Both the position numbers and the translations under genes were made by a program. Below are positions 19,501 to 26,833 of a DNA stretch of 64,000 nt, piece by piece. This DNA is from Microbulbifer hydrolyticus (GTDB lineage: Bacteria; Pseudomonadota; Gammaproteobacteria; Pseudomonadales; Cellvibrionaceae). Numbering within the stretch: the stretch's first letter is position 1; each line of letters starts with the position of its first letter. A model generated the notes under the pieces. That model worked only from the letters and a program-made list of their open reading frames with translations. It was not told the DNA's origin and ran no database searches. The DNA lies in NCBI RefSeq assembly GCF_009931115.1, contig NZ_CP047491.1, forward strand, positions 372,001 to 436,000. Direction: 5' to 3'.

Positions 19501-20730
19501 ATGGGCCAGGTTCCCTCGATGCCGCCGGTGCGCCGTACCGGTTTTATTTCCATTCTGCTTGCGTTTTTATGTGCACTACCGCTCGTCGCGGGCGCTGCCG
19601 CAGATCCCGGCTTTGAAAAGTGGAAAAAAGAATTCCGCAAGACCGCCATGAAGGAGGGGATTACTGCGGAGACGTTCGACCGTGCTTTCAAGGGCATCGA
19701 TTCCCCCGACCAGTGGGTGCTGGACAAGGCGAGTTACCAGCCGGAGTTCAAGGCGCCAGCGTGGCAGTATTTCGACAATCGCATCACCAAGTATGCGGTC
19801 AAGCGCGGGCGTGCGAAGAAGCAGGAGCTGAAGCCGTGGCTGGATAAAATCCAGAAGCAGTCTGGAGTGAACCCGAACATCTTGCTCGCCATCTGGTCGA
19901 TGGAGTCGAGCTTCGGTGCAATTCTGGATAACCAGACGGTGATGCGCAGCGTCATTCGCTCTCTGGCAACACTGGCCTATGCGGACCCCAAGCGTAAAAA
20001 GTTCGGTCGCAGCCAATTGCTGGCGGCGCTGAAAATTCTGCAAAGTGGCGATATTGATGAAAGCCATCTTACAGGCTCCTGGGCAGGCGCGATGGGACAT
20101 ACCCAGTTTATCCCGACCAGCTACCAGGCTTACGCCGTGGACATGGATGGTGACGGCAAGCGGGACATCTGGAACTCTGTACCCGATGCACTGGCGACTG
20201 CGGCCAATCTGCTGAAGAAAAACGGATGGCGCTCCGGGGAGACCTGGGGTTATGAGGTGACCATTCCCGAGCGTAAATTGCCGGCGGGCAAGCTGAAGAT
20301 TTCGGAGTGGGAGAAGCTCGGGGTCAAGCGTGTAAACGGCAAGCAGTTCCCGCGCCCGAACGATATAGCCGAGTTGAAGGTTCCTGCGGGCCGCAAGGGA
20401 CCGGCGTTTCTGATGCTGAAAAATTTCTTTGTGATCAAGCGCTACAACAATTCGGACCGCTATGCGGCGGCGGTGGGGATTCTCGCCGACCAGATAGGTG
20501 GTGCGTCACCGTTGACCAAAGACTGGAAGCGGCCGTTTACCAAGCTGGATCAGGATGAGGTGATCGAGCTGCAGACCAAGCTCAAGGAAAAAGGGTTCTA
20601 CGACGGCGAAATCGACGGCAAGGCCGGTGGCGGTACGCGCAAGGCGATTCTCAAGTTTGAAGAGGAAGCTGGCGTCGAGCTGCAGGGATTCCCGAGTAAA
20701 GAGGTCCTTGAGCTGCTGCGTAAGCAGTAG
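19501..20730 (+). CDS. MltB-type lytic murein transglycosylase with peptidoglycan-binding domain
   Basis: A secreted enzyme cleaving MurNAc-GlcNAc bonds to 1,6-anhydro ends. The signal peptide ends near AGAAA. The catalytic domain (about 40-330) has the Glu of WSMESSFGAI plus the MltB block GAMGHTQFIPTSYQ and DGDGKRDIWNS. A C-terminal PG_binding_1 domain (about 350-405; LQTKLKEKGFYDGEIDGKAG) anchors it to the wall. This two-domain form matches the soluble SltB2/SltG type rather than lipoprotein MltB; no lipobox Cys is present. Confidence 0.9.
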   Translation: MGQVPSMPPVRRTGFISILLAFLCALPLVAGAAADPGFEKWKKEFRKTAMKEGITAETFDRAFKGIDSPDQWVLDKASYQPEFKAPAWQYFDNRITKYAVKRGRAKKQELKPWLDKIQKQSGVNPNILLAIWSMESSFGAILDNQTVMRSVIRSLATLAYADPKRKKFGRSQLLAALKILQSGDIDESHLTGSWAGAMGHTQFIPTSYQAYAVDMDGDGKRDIWNSVPDALATAANLLKKNGWRSGETWGYEVTIPERKLPAGKLKISEWEKLGVKRVNGKQFPRPNDIAELKVPAGRKGPAFLMLKNFFVIKRYNNSDRYAAAVGILADQIGGASPLTKDWKRPFTKLDQDEVIELQTKLKEKGFYDGEIDGKAGGGTRKAILKFEEEAGVELQGFPSKEVLELLRKQ

Positions 20731-20851
20731 AGCCTTAACAGCCTATCGGTACACTGCGTCGGCGACGTGCTGTCGTCGACGCTTCTGAACTACTGCACCT
20801 GAATACCCTCATCCGGTGCCCTGCCGCCAAGTTGTCCCTGTGCGCGTCACG

Positions 20852-21871
20852 CTAGAAGTTTTCTTCAGGCAGTAAGGAGTCCTGCAACAGCTCCAGGTTT
20901 TCCAGTACTTCATTGGGTTCCTGGAAATAGGCTACGTGGTACATCGCCTCTCCCTCCTGCGCCAGCGGGATATTCTGCTTGCCGATGATGATCCCGTCGG
21001 CGTCGGCCAGTACCTTGTCCAGCTCGTTGCCATACAGGTCGGCAATGGTCGCCAGCACCTCTCCTTTTTTGACGTGATCGCCGAGCTGCCGCTTGTGATT
21101 GACGATGCCACTATCGCCAGCGCGTAGCCAACCGCTCTTCCTGGCCACAAAAGGCTCGATCCCACCATGCTTGCTCTTGCGTGCCGGCAGCATCTGCAAG
21201 TGCCTCAGCACATTCACTACGCCTTTCACGCCGGCGCGGATACAGAACTCATCGAAACGCAGCGCCTCACCGGCCTCGTACAGGAGTATTCGCACGCCGA
21301 GGTCGGCGGCCGCCTGGCGCAGGGAGCCGTCGCGCAAGGTGGCGTTCAGAAGAACCGGTACGCCGAAGGCACTGGCCATCTCCCGAGTTTCGTGGTCGTC
21401 GAGATTGGCGCGTATCTGCGGCAGGTTGCTGCGGTGCATGGCGCCCGTGTGCAAGTCGATTCCGTAGTCGCACTTGGAGACGACCTGTTCAAGGAATACG
21501 TGGGCCATACGCGCTGCCAGGGAGCCCCGCGCGGATCCGGGGAAGGAGCGGTTGAGGTCGCGGCGGTCCGGGAGGTAACGGGACTGTTGCAACACGCCGT
21601 AAACGTTCACTACCGGCACCGCGATAAGTGTGCCGCGCAGTGATTTTAACGACTTGCTGTTGATCAGTCGGCTGATGATTTCCACTCCGTTCAGCTCATC
21701 GCCGTGAATCGCGGCGCATACGAACATGGTGGGGCCGGGCTTTTTGCCGCGGTGCACGTATACCGGTATCGCCATTTCCGTATCGGTATAGAGGCGCACG
21801 ATGGGTAGTTCTATCTTGCGCGTTTCGCCACGGGGCACGCTGATACCGGCGATCTCGAAGGAATCCTGCAT
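20852..21871 (-). CDS. succinylglutamate desuccinylase / aspartoacylase family protein
   Basis: A zinc-dependent M14-fold deacylase. AAIHGDELNG gives the HxxE zinc pair, DLHTGAMHRSNLPQ the later His. A C-terminal biotinyl-like barrel (NHKRQLGDHVKKGEVLATI) is typical of the AspA/AstE group. The substrate is probably an N-acylated amino acid or peptide end, but it is not determined. The frame stays open upstream, but ATG 21871 (MQDSFEIAG) gives 339 residues and fits the family. It is convergent with the transglycosylase and divergent from the exporter. Confidence 0.88.
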   Translation of the reverse strand: MQDSFEIAGISVPRGETRKIELPIVRLYTDTEMAIPVYVHRGKKPGPTMFVCAAIHGDELNGVEIISRLINSKSLKSLRGTLIAVPVVNVYGVLQQSRYLPDRRDLNRSFPGSARGSLAARMAHVFLEQVVSKCDYGIDLHTGAMHRSNLPQIRANLDDHETREMASAFGVPVLLNATLRDGSLRQAAADLGVRILLYEAGEALRFDEFCIRAGVKGVVNVLRHLQMLPARKSKHGGIEPFVARKSGWLRAGDSGIVNHKRQLGDHVKKGEVLATIADLYGNELDKVLADADGIIIGKQNIPLAQEGEAMYHVAYFQEPNEVLENLELLQDSLLPEENF

Positions 21872-22049
21872 GAATGCTTCAACAATAAAAAATGACTTGT
21901 CGGTTATTGTAGTTGTGACCCACTGCTGCAGGGAAGTCAGTTCACTGGCTTTCTGTTGGTGGCTTGGACTGTTGCGGAGTGCTGTTAGAATCGGGGACGT
22001 GTTCGGGCGGTGCAGTCCGGCGGTACCATAAACCCGATTACGAGAACCC

Positions 22050-23246
22050 ATGAAGCCCGAATTGATCAAAATGGCGCTGATGCTCGGCCTGCTGAGCTGC
22101 GTCGGCCCCTTTGCCATCGATATGTACCTGCCGGCCATGCCGGCGATGGCCGAGGACTACGGCGTGCCGACTGCCATGTCCCAATACACCCTGGTATCTT
22201 TCTTTGTTGCATTTGGTGTATGCCAGCTATTCTATGGGCCGGCCGCGGATATGTTCGGACGCAAGCCACCGCTCTACTTCGGCTTGGTGGTTTTTCTGCT
22301 GGCATCGGTGGGCTGTGCGCTGGCGCCGACCATCGAGTGGCTGATTGCGCTGCGCTTTGTCCAGGGGATGGGGGCGGCCTCGGTGATGTCTATTCCACGC
22401 GCCATCATCCGCGATCGCTATACCGGCACCGAGGCTACCCGGTTGATGACAACGGTAATGCTGGTCATCTCCATTTCACCAATGCTGGCGCCGCTGGTGG
22501 GTAGCCTGTTAATGGCCCCCTTTGGCTGGCCCTCAGTCTTCTATGCGGTGGCACTGGCAACGGTGGCAAGCCTGCTGCTGATTCGCTTTGCCCTTCCGGA
22601 AACTTTACCCGTACAGCAGCGGGTACCGGTGAAAATTACCACGATGTTTGATGCGTTCCGGGTACTGTTCCGGGATGCCTATTTCATGGGTATGACGCTG
22701 ATTGGCGGCATGGGTATGGCGAGCTTTTTCTCGTTTCTTTCGATTGCCGCCTTTCTCTATACCGAGTACTACGGTTTGTCACCAACACAGTTCAGCCTGG
22801 CATTTGCGCTGAACGCCCTGGGATTCTTTGTCGCCAGCCAGTTCGCTGCAAATCTGTGCGAGCGTTTTGGCGGTGTGGCCGTGGTGAAGTGGGCGGTAAC
22901 GGGTTTTACCGTGAGCGCTGCGGCAAATCTCGCGCTCAATCTGGCAGGGGTTGACGACTTTGCGATTCTGGTCGGATTGCTGCTGCTGGGAAATTCATTT
23001 CTGGGCTTGGTGGTTCCAACCACGATGGTGTTGTCACTTGACGATCACGGGCCGATTGCGGGTACCGCAGCGGCACTCGGTGGCACCCTGCAAATGATGC
23101 TCGGCGCGGCAGCGATCGGCATAGTAAGTGCGGTGTTTGATGGTACTCCGTTGATCCTGGTGGCGGCCATCGCCAGTTGTGGTGTGGTGGCCTCGTTACT
23201 GTTTGCTGTGACACTGCGACAGTCCGCACAGCCCGTCGTTAGTTGA
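22050..23246 (+). CDS. Bcr/CflA family multidrug efflux MFS transporter
   Basis: 398 residues with twelve membrane segments. The MFS signature between helices 2 and 3 reads GPAADMFGRKPPLY, and the Bcr/CflA opening GPFAIDMYLPAMPAMA is present. The family exports drugs such as bicyclomycin and chloramphenicol, or small peptides, by proton antiport. It probably has its own promoter in the 178-bp divergent gap. Confidence 0.92.
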   Translation: MKPELIKMALMLGLLSCVGPFAIDMYLPAMPAMAEDYGVPTAMSQYTLVSFFVAFGVCQLFYGPAADMFGRKPPLYFGLVVFLLASVGCALAPTIEWLIALRFVQGMGAASVMSIPRAIIRDRYTGTEATRLMTTVMLVISISPMLAPLVGSLLMAPFGWPSVFYAVALATVASLLLIRFALPETLPVQQRVPVKITTMFDAFRVLFRDAYFMGMTLIGGMGMASFFSFLSIAAFLYTEYYGLSPTQFSLAFALNALGFFVASQFAANLCERFGGVAVVKWAVTGFTVSAAANLALNLAGVDDFAILVGLLLLGNSFLGLVVPTTMVLSLDDHGPIAGTAAALGGTLQMMLGAAAIGIVSAVFDGTPLILVAAIASCGVVASLLFAVTLRQSAQPVVS

Positions 23247-23636
23247 GCTGAATCGTGTGGACTTTGGATTTGCCAGCCAAATGGCGCCAAGGACTACCTA
23301 CGAGAAATTGTCGATTCCACTGAGCTGTATTAGATGCCAACATCAGAAGCCTTGGGCTTGTGTGCACAGAATAGGATAGGCTAAGCAATTGATTTATAAA
23401 GGGTTGGCCAGAATAAAATTGCCAACCCAGAAAAATGAACACAAGCCGTAGGCTTGTTTTGTATTTCGACTTTGGTGAAGTTGTACTGTTAAGTTGCTGT
23501 TTTTTAAAGGAAGTATTCTTAATGGGGGTTTAGCGCGCCATGCAGCGCTGCTCGTAGAACAAAAGCCTATGGCTAATGAATAAAACTGTTATGTGAGTCC
23601 AGTAGTCGAGTTATTTAAGCTTTAAAGGAACCTAAA
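23247..23636. other. 390-bp non-coding junction before the cassette island
   Basis: No gene is supported here. Base composition shifts from GC-rich to AT-rich. It holds an inverted repeat GGGTTGGC (23401-23408) / GCCAACCC (23421-23428) and the terminator at 23441. I found no attI-like site and no integrase. The end (AAAGGA near 23624) provides the ribosome site of the first cassette gene. Confidence 0.6.
23441..23460 (+). terminator. intrinsic terminator downstream of the exporter
   Basis: ACAAGCC (23441-23447), GTA loop, GGCTTGT (23451-23457), then TTT and a T-rich stretch. It would stop exporter read-through into the cassette island. Confidence 0.65.
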
Positions 23637-23891
23637 TTGAAAGAGCCGATTCCAAATAATAATGAGTTCGAGGCGGCGGAAATTGCCTTGAGGAAAATTG
23701 GTTCAAATTTGTGGTTTTCAAGCCTTTCCGCCGAGTGGCAAGATTTTCTCGTGTCAAACACTTTAGAGCATTTTGATACTTACGATCTGTCTATGCATCA
23801 GGCTGCTACAAGTATGATTTCTGTCTTCCAAAAAATAGTAGAAATGAACCCAGCCATACTAGAGAAAAATCCATGGGAAACTACTATGTAG
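23637..23891 (+). CDS. cassette gene 1, hypothetical protein (84 aa)
   Basis: A small acidic protein of unknown function. Start is TTG 23637 with AAAGGA at 23624-23629. The protein is predicted helical, with IGSNLWFSSLSAEWQDFLVS and a C-terminal helix; no signal peptide or membrane segment. It is AT-rich compared with the chromosome and followed after 31 bp by attC site 1. I recognise no family. Confidence 0.6.
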   Translation: MKEPIPNNNEFEAAEIALRKIGSNLWFSSLSAEWQDFLVSNTLEHFDTYDLSMHQAATSMISVFQKIVEMNPAILEKNPWETTM

Positions 23892-23922
23892 TAGTTGCTT
23901 TTTTGGCTATGTGCCAGAGCTC

Positions 23923-24066
23923 ACATAACAAGCGCAAGCAGTTTGCTACGGCCCTTTGGGCCTCCGCGGGACGCCCAACGCTATGCACATTTTGTGCGGG
24001 TCGCTGCGCTCCCAGTTTCGCACAAAACGTGCATAGCATTGATCGCCCCTGTTGCGGGCGTTAGGA
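23923..24066 (+). repeat. attC site 1
   Basis: Starts ACATAAC (R'' core), ends GTTAGGA (R' core, at 24060). The inner arms GCTATGCAC...GTGCGG and CGCAC...GTGCATAGC pair over most of their length, around the apex GTCGCTGCGCTCCCA. About 144 bp. Confidence 0.85.
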
Positions 24067-24073
24067 GGAAATC

Positions 24074-24439
24074 ATGGAAGACTCTCCGCAATTGGCCTAC
24101 GCAAGGCACGATATATTTGTCAGAGAAGTGAGTAAAAGAGGTTCGATGTGGGCTCTTCATGTTATCGATGGGGAGGGTTGGGGAAATTACGGAGTAGAGG
24201 GTGGCGGTACAGTATTCCCTTTGTGGAGTTCAGAATCGCTTGCTACAGCGTGTGCTTCAAGATCTTTTCCTGGCTATGAGGCCAAAGAGGTCAATTTAAA
24301 GGAATTTATTGAGCTCTTTATTCCTTCATTAGTTTCCCAAGACATATGGATAGGATTGAATTTGTCGGAAGAGCTAGCTGGGTTAGACATACCAGCACAT
24401 AGATTTGAAGAGGTTATTTCCATGGGAGCGGCCTCCTAG
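24074..24439 (+). CDS. cassette gene 2, DUF2750-like protein
   Basis: 121 residues resembling DUF2750 proteins. It has an N-terminal beta-rich half with VFPLWSSESLATACA, a GYEAKEVNLKEFIE block, and a late IGLNLSEELAGLDIP block. DUF2750 members are small cytoplasmic proteins, often found as strays or in immunity-gene clusters; biochemical function unknown. The ribosome site AGGAGG lies at the end of attC site 1, and the TAG stop falls in the core box of attC site 2. Confidence 0.72.
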   Translation: MEDSPQLAYARHDIFVREVSKRGSMWALHVIDGEGWGNYGVEGGGTVFPLWSSESLATACASRSFPGYEAKEVNLKEFIELFIPSLVSQDIWIGLNLSEELAGLDIPAHRFEEVISMGAAS

Positions 24440-24577
24440 CAAGGCAGGGCAAATAGCTCCGGGCCTTCGGCCCTCCACGGGACAGCTTACCTTGTGCACC
24501 TTTTGCGCAGGTCGCTGCGCTCCCATTTTTGCGCAAAACGCGCACAAGGTAAGCTGCCCCTGCTGGCGGCGTTAGGT
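24434..24577 (+). repeat. attC site 2
   Basis: R'' core is degenerate (TCCTAGC); R' core is a perfect GTTAGGT (24571-24577). The inner arms CTTACCTTGTGC and GCACAAGGTAAG are exact complements, around the conserved apex shared with site 1. Confidence 0.85.
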
Positions 24578-24598
24578 ACTAGGGTTGGAAATTGAACC

Positions 24599-25042
24599 AT
24601 GAGATTTATGACAATGGAGTATTATTTTTTAATACTCAATAGGACGTTTGAAATCACCGTCGACGAGAATGGGGTGCATGGTGCTATCGCCGGACATTTA
24701 ATGTCGGCAACGAACTCTAAAGCTCTCACTGCATCTGCTACAGGTAATGCGTACGATCTAGTTTCAGCTTCCAAAATTTCACCATCACATACCTGCTCTG
24801 CAGGTAGCCATAAGTACCTGAAGCTTTCTTTTTCTAACTTTAGCTATTCAAAAGATGAGATCGTGAAAATTAGCTACGATCGAAGAAGCAAGTGGGGTAT
24901 GGGTCCGGTTCCGCACACCGGGAAATTTTACCTGACACTCTCAAATGGTAAGCAGAGAGAGTTAATTGTTTTAGGTAGACCAGAGATTCCGGCTCTTGTT
25001 AGTGGCATAGAGGATCTAGGGTATACCGTTCACCATACCTAA
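24599..25042 (+). CDS. cassette gene 3, hypothetical protein (147 aa)
   Basis: No recognised family. It is a predominantly beta-type sequence with an N-terminal hydrophobic strand (MEYYFLILNRTFEITVDENG), a repeated aromatic pattern (LSFSNFSY, FYLTLSNG) and no signal peptide. Alternative starts are ATG 24608 or 24614. The ribosome site is weak, as often in cassettes. Its TAA stop lies inside the R'' core of attC site 3. Confidence 0.6.
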   Translation: MRFMTMEYYFLILNRTFEITVDENGVHGAIAGHLMSATNSKALTASATGNAYDLVSASKISPSHTCSAGSHKYLKLSFSNFSYSKDEIVKISYDRRSKWGMGPVPHTGKFYLTLSNGKQRELIVLGRPEIPALVSGIEDLGYTVHHT

Positions 25043-25156
25043 CAAAGCACTGCAAGGATACGTCTTACATTGTGCACTTTATTGCGCGGTCGCTTCTCTC
25101 CCATTTTTGCACAATAAATTGCACAAAGTAAGCCGCCCCTGAGCGCGGCGTTAGAG
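25037..25156 (+). repeat. attC site 3
   Basis: R'' is a perfect ACCTAAC (25037-25043), R' is GTTAGAG (25150-25156). Inner arms CTTACATTGTGCA and TGCACAAAGTAAG pair with one mismatch. The apex is slightly changed (GTCGCTTCTCTCCCA). Confidence 0.85.
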
Positions 25157-25158
25157 CA

Positions 25159-25536
25159 ATGAAATCGATCATAGCAATTTTTTTATCCGGTATCGCAATA
25201 GGAAGTGCTGCCTCATACTTCATTATGGCTTATCAGTGGGCGATTCATCATGATGCAAGTGCATTAACCACTCGAGGTAGAACTATGGTCGCAATTTCAG
25301 ATCTACTTTTTGAGCCACAGAAAAAGCAAAGTATATCTATTACACAAGTTCTGGAGAAATATGTCTGCGATGAATATAGAAGGCAAAAATCTATCTCAGA
25401 AGGTGCAATAGACTGGGAATCTTATGGTCTAAGCGGGCGTGCTAAAAAGGAGGCGATGGAAAACTCCATGAGGTATGTTATGCAGGCAGATGCGTATAAT
25501 CCTCCGTTGATGGAGCGCTGTGGTACCTCGCTCTAA
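25159..25536 (+). CDS. cassette gene 4, hypothetical membrane-anchored or secreted protein
   Basis: 125 residues. The N-terminal hydrophobic segment (IIAIFLSGIAIGSAASYFIM) is a signal anchor or signal peptide, followed by a polar helical domain with two Cys (YVCDEYRR and MERCGTSL). No known family. The ATG lies 2 bp after attC site 3, so no normal ribosome site exists; expression may rely on read-through. The stop lies in the core of the truncated attC site 4. Confidence 0.6.
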   Translation: MKSIIAIFLSGIAIGSAASYFIMAYQWAIHHDASALTTRGRTMVAISDLLFEPQKKQSISITQVLEKYVCDEYRRQKSISEGAIDWESYGLSGRAKKEAMENSMRYVMQADAYNPPLMERCGTSL

Positions 25537-25612
25537 CAAATGCAGGCAGTTTGCTCTGGCCCTTCGGGCCTCCGCGGGACGCCCAATGCTGCGGACGTTG
25601 GGCCCCCAGTTA
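25531..25612 (+). repeat. truncated attC site 4
   Basis: The left half matches site 1 closely (TAACAAATGCAGGCAGTTTG, then GGGCCTCCGCGGGACGCCCA). The right arm and final GCGTTAG are missing; similarity fades after about 25610. A lone GTTGGGC at 25598-25604 fits the R' consensus but lies inside the left-half homology. It looks like a deletion end of the array. Confidence 0.65.
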
Positions 25613-25715
25613 CCCACGAAAATAATAGTTACAGACCTAGTTATTCGAGTAAACAGCGTACTTAAACAGCCTGAAAATAAATCTTCCCCCTTAAATTCAT
25701 AAGTTTGAATTTACT

Positions 25716-26621
25716 ATGATCAGAAAACTCGTATTCATATTTATATTATCCTTGATGGCTGTTAATACAGTTGCCGATCAACAAAGGTATGTTAACGAGG
25801 TGTTCGAAGAAGTTATTCGCACTTCGGATATTCAATACGGGCAAAATGATAATGACTTGAGTCATCAGAAAGAAAATCTCACATTTCGCTTATTCGAACC
25901 CAAGGGCGATACCAACGAAGCTCGCGTATTGTTGATCCTTACGCCTGGCGGGGGGTTTGTTAATCACGATGACCACTGGATGGATGATTTTGGCATAGCA
26001 TTCGCGAAAGCAGGTTATGTGGTTGCCATCAATCGATTTAGATTGTCAAAGTCTATCGATACCGATAGTAATTATTATAATGCAATTTATAAGGCACAAT
26101 CAGATCAAAAAGCGTTAATCCGTTTTTTCATAAAAGATAATGAAGGCAAAAACAAGTACCGTATTGATGTAAATAATATATTTATTGGCGGGCATTCGGC
26201 TGGGGCAACAACGTCCATGTTCGTCGCATATGCGGATCCAAAAGACAAAATAACCGAAGCCATAGAAAAGCACGCGATAAACTATGCTGGATTAGATGGT
26301 AATAGTGGAAACCCCGGATTCTCTTATACAATTCGCGGCGTTGTGAACCTCTCGGGAATCGTCTCCGACCCAGATATGTTTAAACATTCTAATGTACCAC
26401 TGTTAAGTATTCATGGAGAAAAGGATAACATCCTTCGGGTTGACGAGAACGGTCTTTATCATGCAGCAATTAGCATTCAACAACGTTTTAATGCGTTAGG
26501 CATGAAAAATAAACTCTATATTATCGACGAAGCTGGGCATAATGATTCGGCAAGCACACAACTATGCCCTGAATGTGTCCCGATTATTCGACGGTTTATG
26601 GCGGTTAACATCGTTAAGTAA
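25716..26621 (+). CDS. secreted alpha/beta hydrolase (esterase-like)
   Basis: 301 residues. A signal peptide ends near NTVADQ. LTPGGGFVNHDDHW supplies the oxyanion GGG, GHSAGA (around residue 160) the nucleophile Ser, LLSIHGEKDNILRV the likely catalytic Asp, and DEAGHND the His. The triad is complete. It is related to BD-FAE-type carbohydrate esterases or carboxylesterases, substrate unknown. AT-rich, like the neighbouring cassettes, and placed directly after the broken attC, so it may be a former cassette or part of a later insertion. It is convergent with the LPMO gene. Confidence 0.8.
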   Translation: MIRKLVFIFILSLMAVNTVADQQRYVNEVFEEVIRTSDIQYGQNDNDLSHQKENLTFRLFEPKGDTNEARVLLILTPGGGFVNHDDHWMDDFGIAFAKAGYVVAINRFRLSKSIDTDSNYYNAIYKAQSDQKALIRFFIKDNEGKNKYRIDVNNIFIGGHSAGATTSMFVAYADPKDKITEAIEKHAINYAGLDGNSGNPGFSYTIRGVVNLSGIVSDPDMFKHSNVPLLSIHGEKDNILRVDENGLYHAAISIQQRFNALGMKNKLYIIDEAGHNDSASTQLCPECVPIIRRFMAVNIVK

Positions 26622-26712
26622 AGGACCATGAAAAAATAGATAGGCACTGCAGAGTGAAAATACGATAAGCCACGACTATGTGGGGTAATTGAGTGCCAAT
26701 AAGTAGCGCCTA

Positions 26713-26748
26713 TCCTTGGAGACCTTCTTGGAAACCTCCTTGGAATCC
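26713..26748. repeat. three tandem 12-bp imperfect repeats
   Basis: TCCTTGGAGACC, TTCTTGGAAACC and TCCTTGGAATCC follow each other exactly (26713-26724, 26725-26736, 26737-26748), between the hydrolase and the convergent terminator. Function unknown. Confidence 0.6.
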
Positions 26749-26772
26749 GTGTATGAAGCGCCCTCTTCATTT

Positions 26773-26812
26773 GAAACAGAAACGCCCGGCTTAGGCCGGG
26801 CGTTTCTGTTTC
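26773..26812. terminator. bidirectional terminator between hydrolase and LPMO gene
   Basis: A perfect 18-bp stem (26773-26790 with 26795-26812) around a TTAG loop, with GC-rich centre and A/T-rich outer arms. It suits both convergent genes. Confidence 0.88.
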
Positions 26813-26833
26813 AGGTTCACGAATTTTTGCTTA

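Larger units (their letters stand above)
23637..25612 (+). mobile_element. integron gene-cassette cluster without integrase (CALIN-like)
   Basis: Four short, AT-rich, same-strand genes are each followed by a long imperfect palindrome with integron attC features. These begin with a TAAC-type core and end with GCGTTAG (fourth truncated). The internal arms share a common scheme: GGCC-rich segment, GGGAC, a gene-specific arm, the conserved apex GTCGCT...CTCCCA, and the arm's complement. Three stop codons lie inside the attC core box, as in true cassettes. No tyrosine recombinase is present in the window. Such arrays often carry defence, toxin-antitoxin or immunity genes; no such role is proven here. 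Confidence 0.85.

Noticed and set aside
23247-23636. An attI site or integrase remnant upstream of the cassettes
   Set aside because: No tyrosine-recombinase fragment in any frame, and no convincing attI core. GTTATGT near 23589 does not meet the GTTRRRY pattern.
23923-25612. A possible CRISPR array, from repeated similar segments
   Set aside because: The repeats are 80-145 bp, palindromic, and separated by whole genes; they fit attC sites, not CRISPR repeats.
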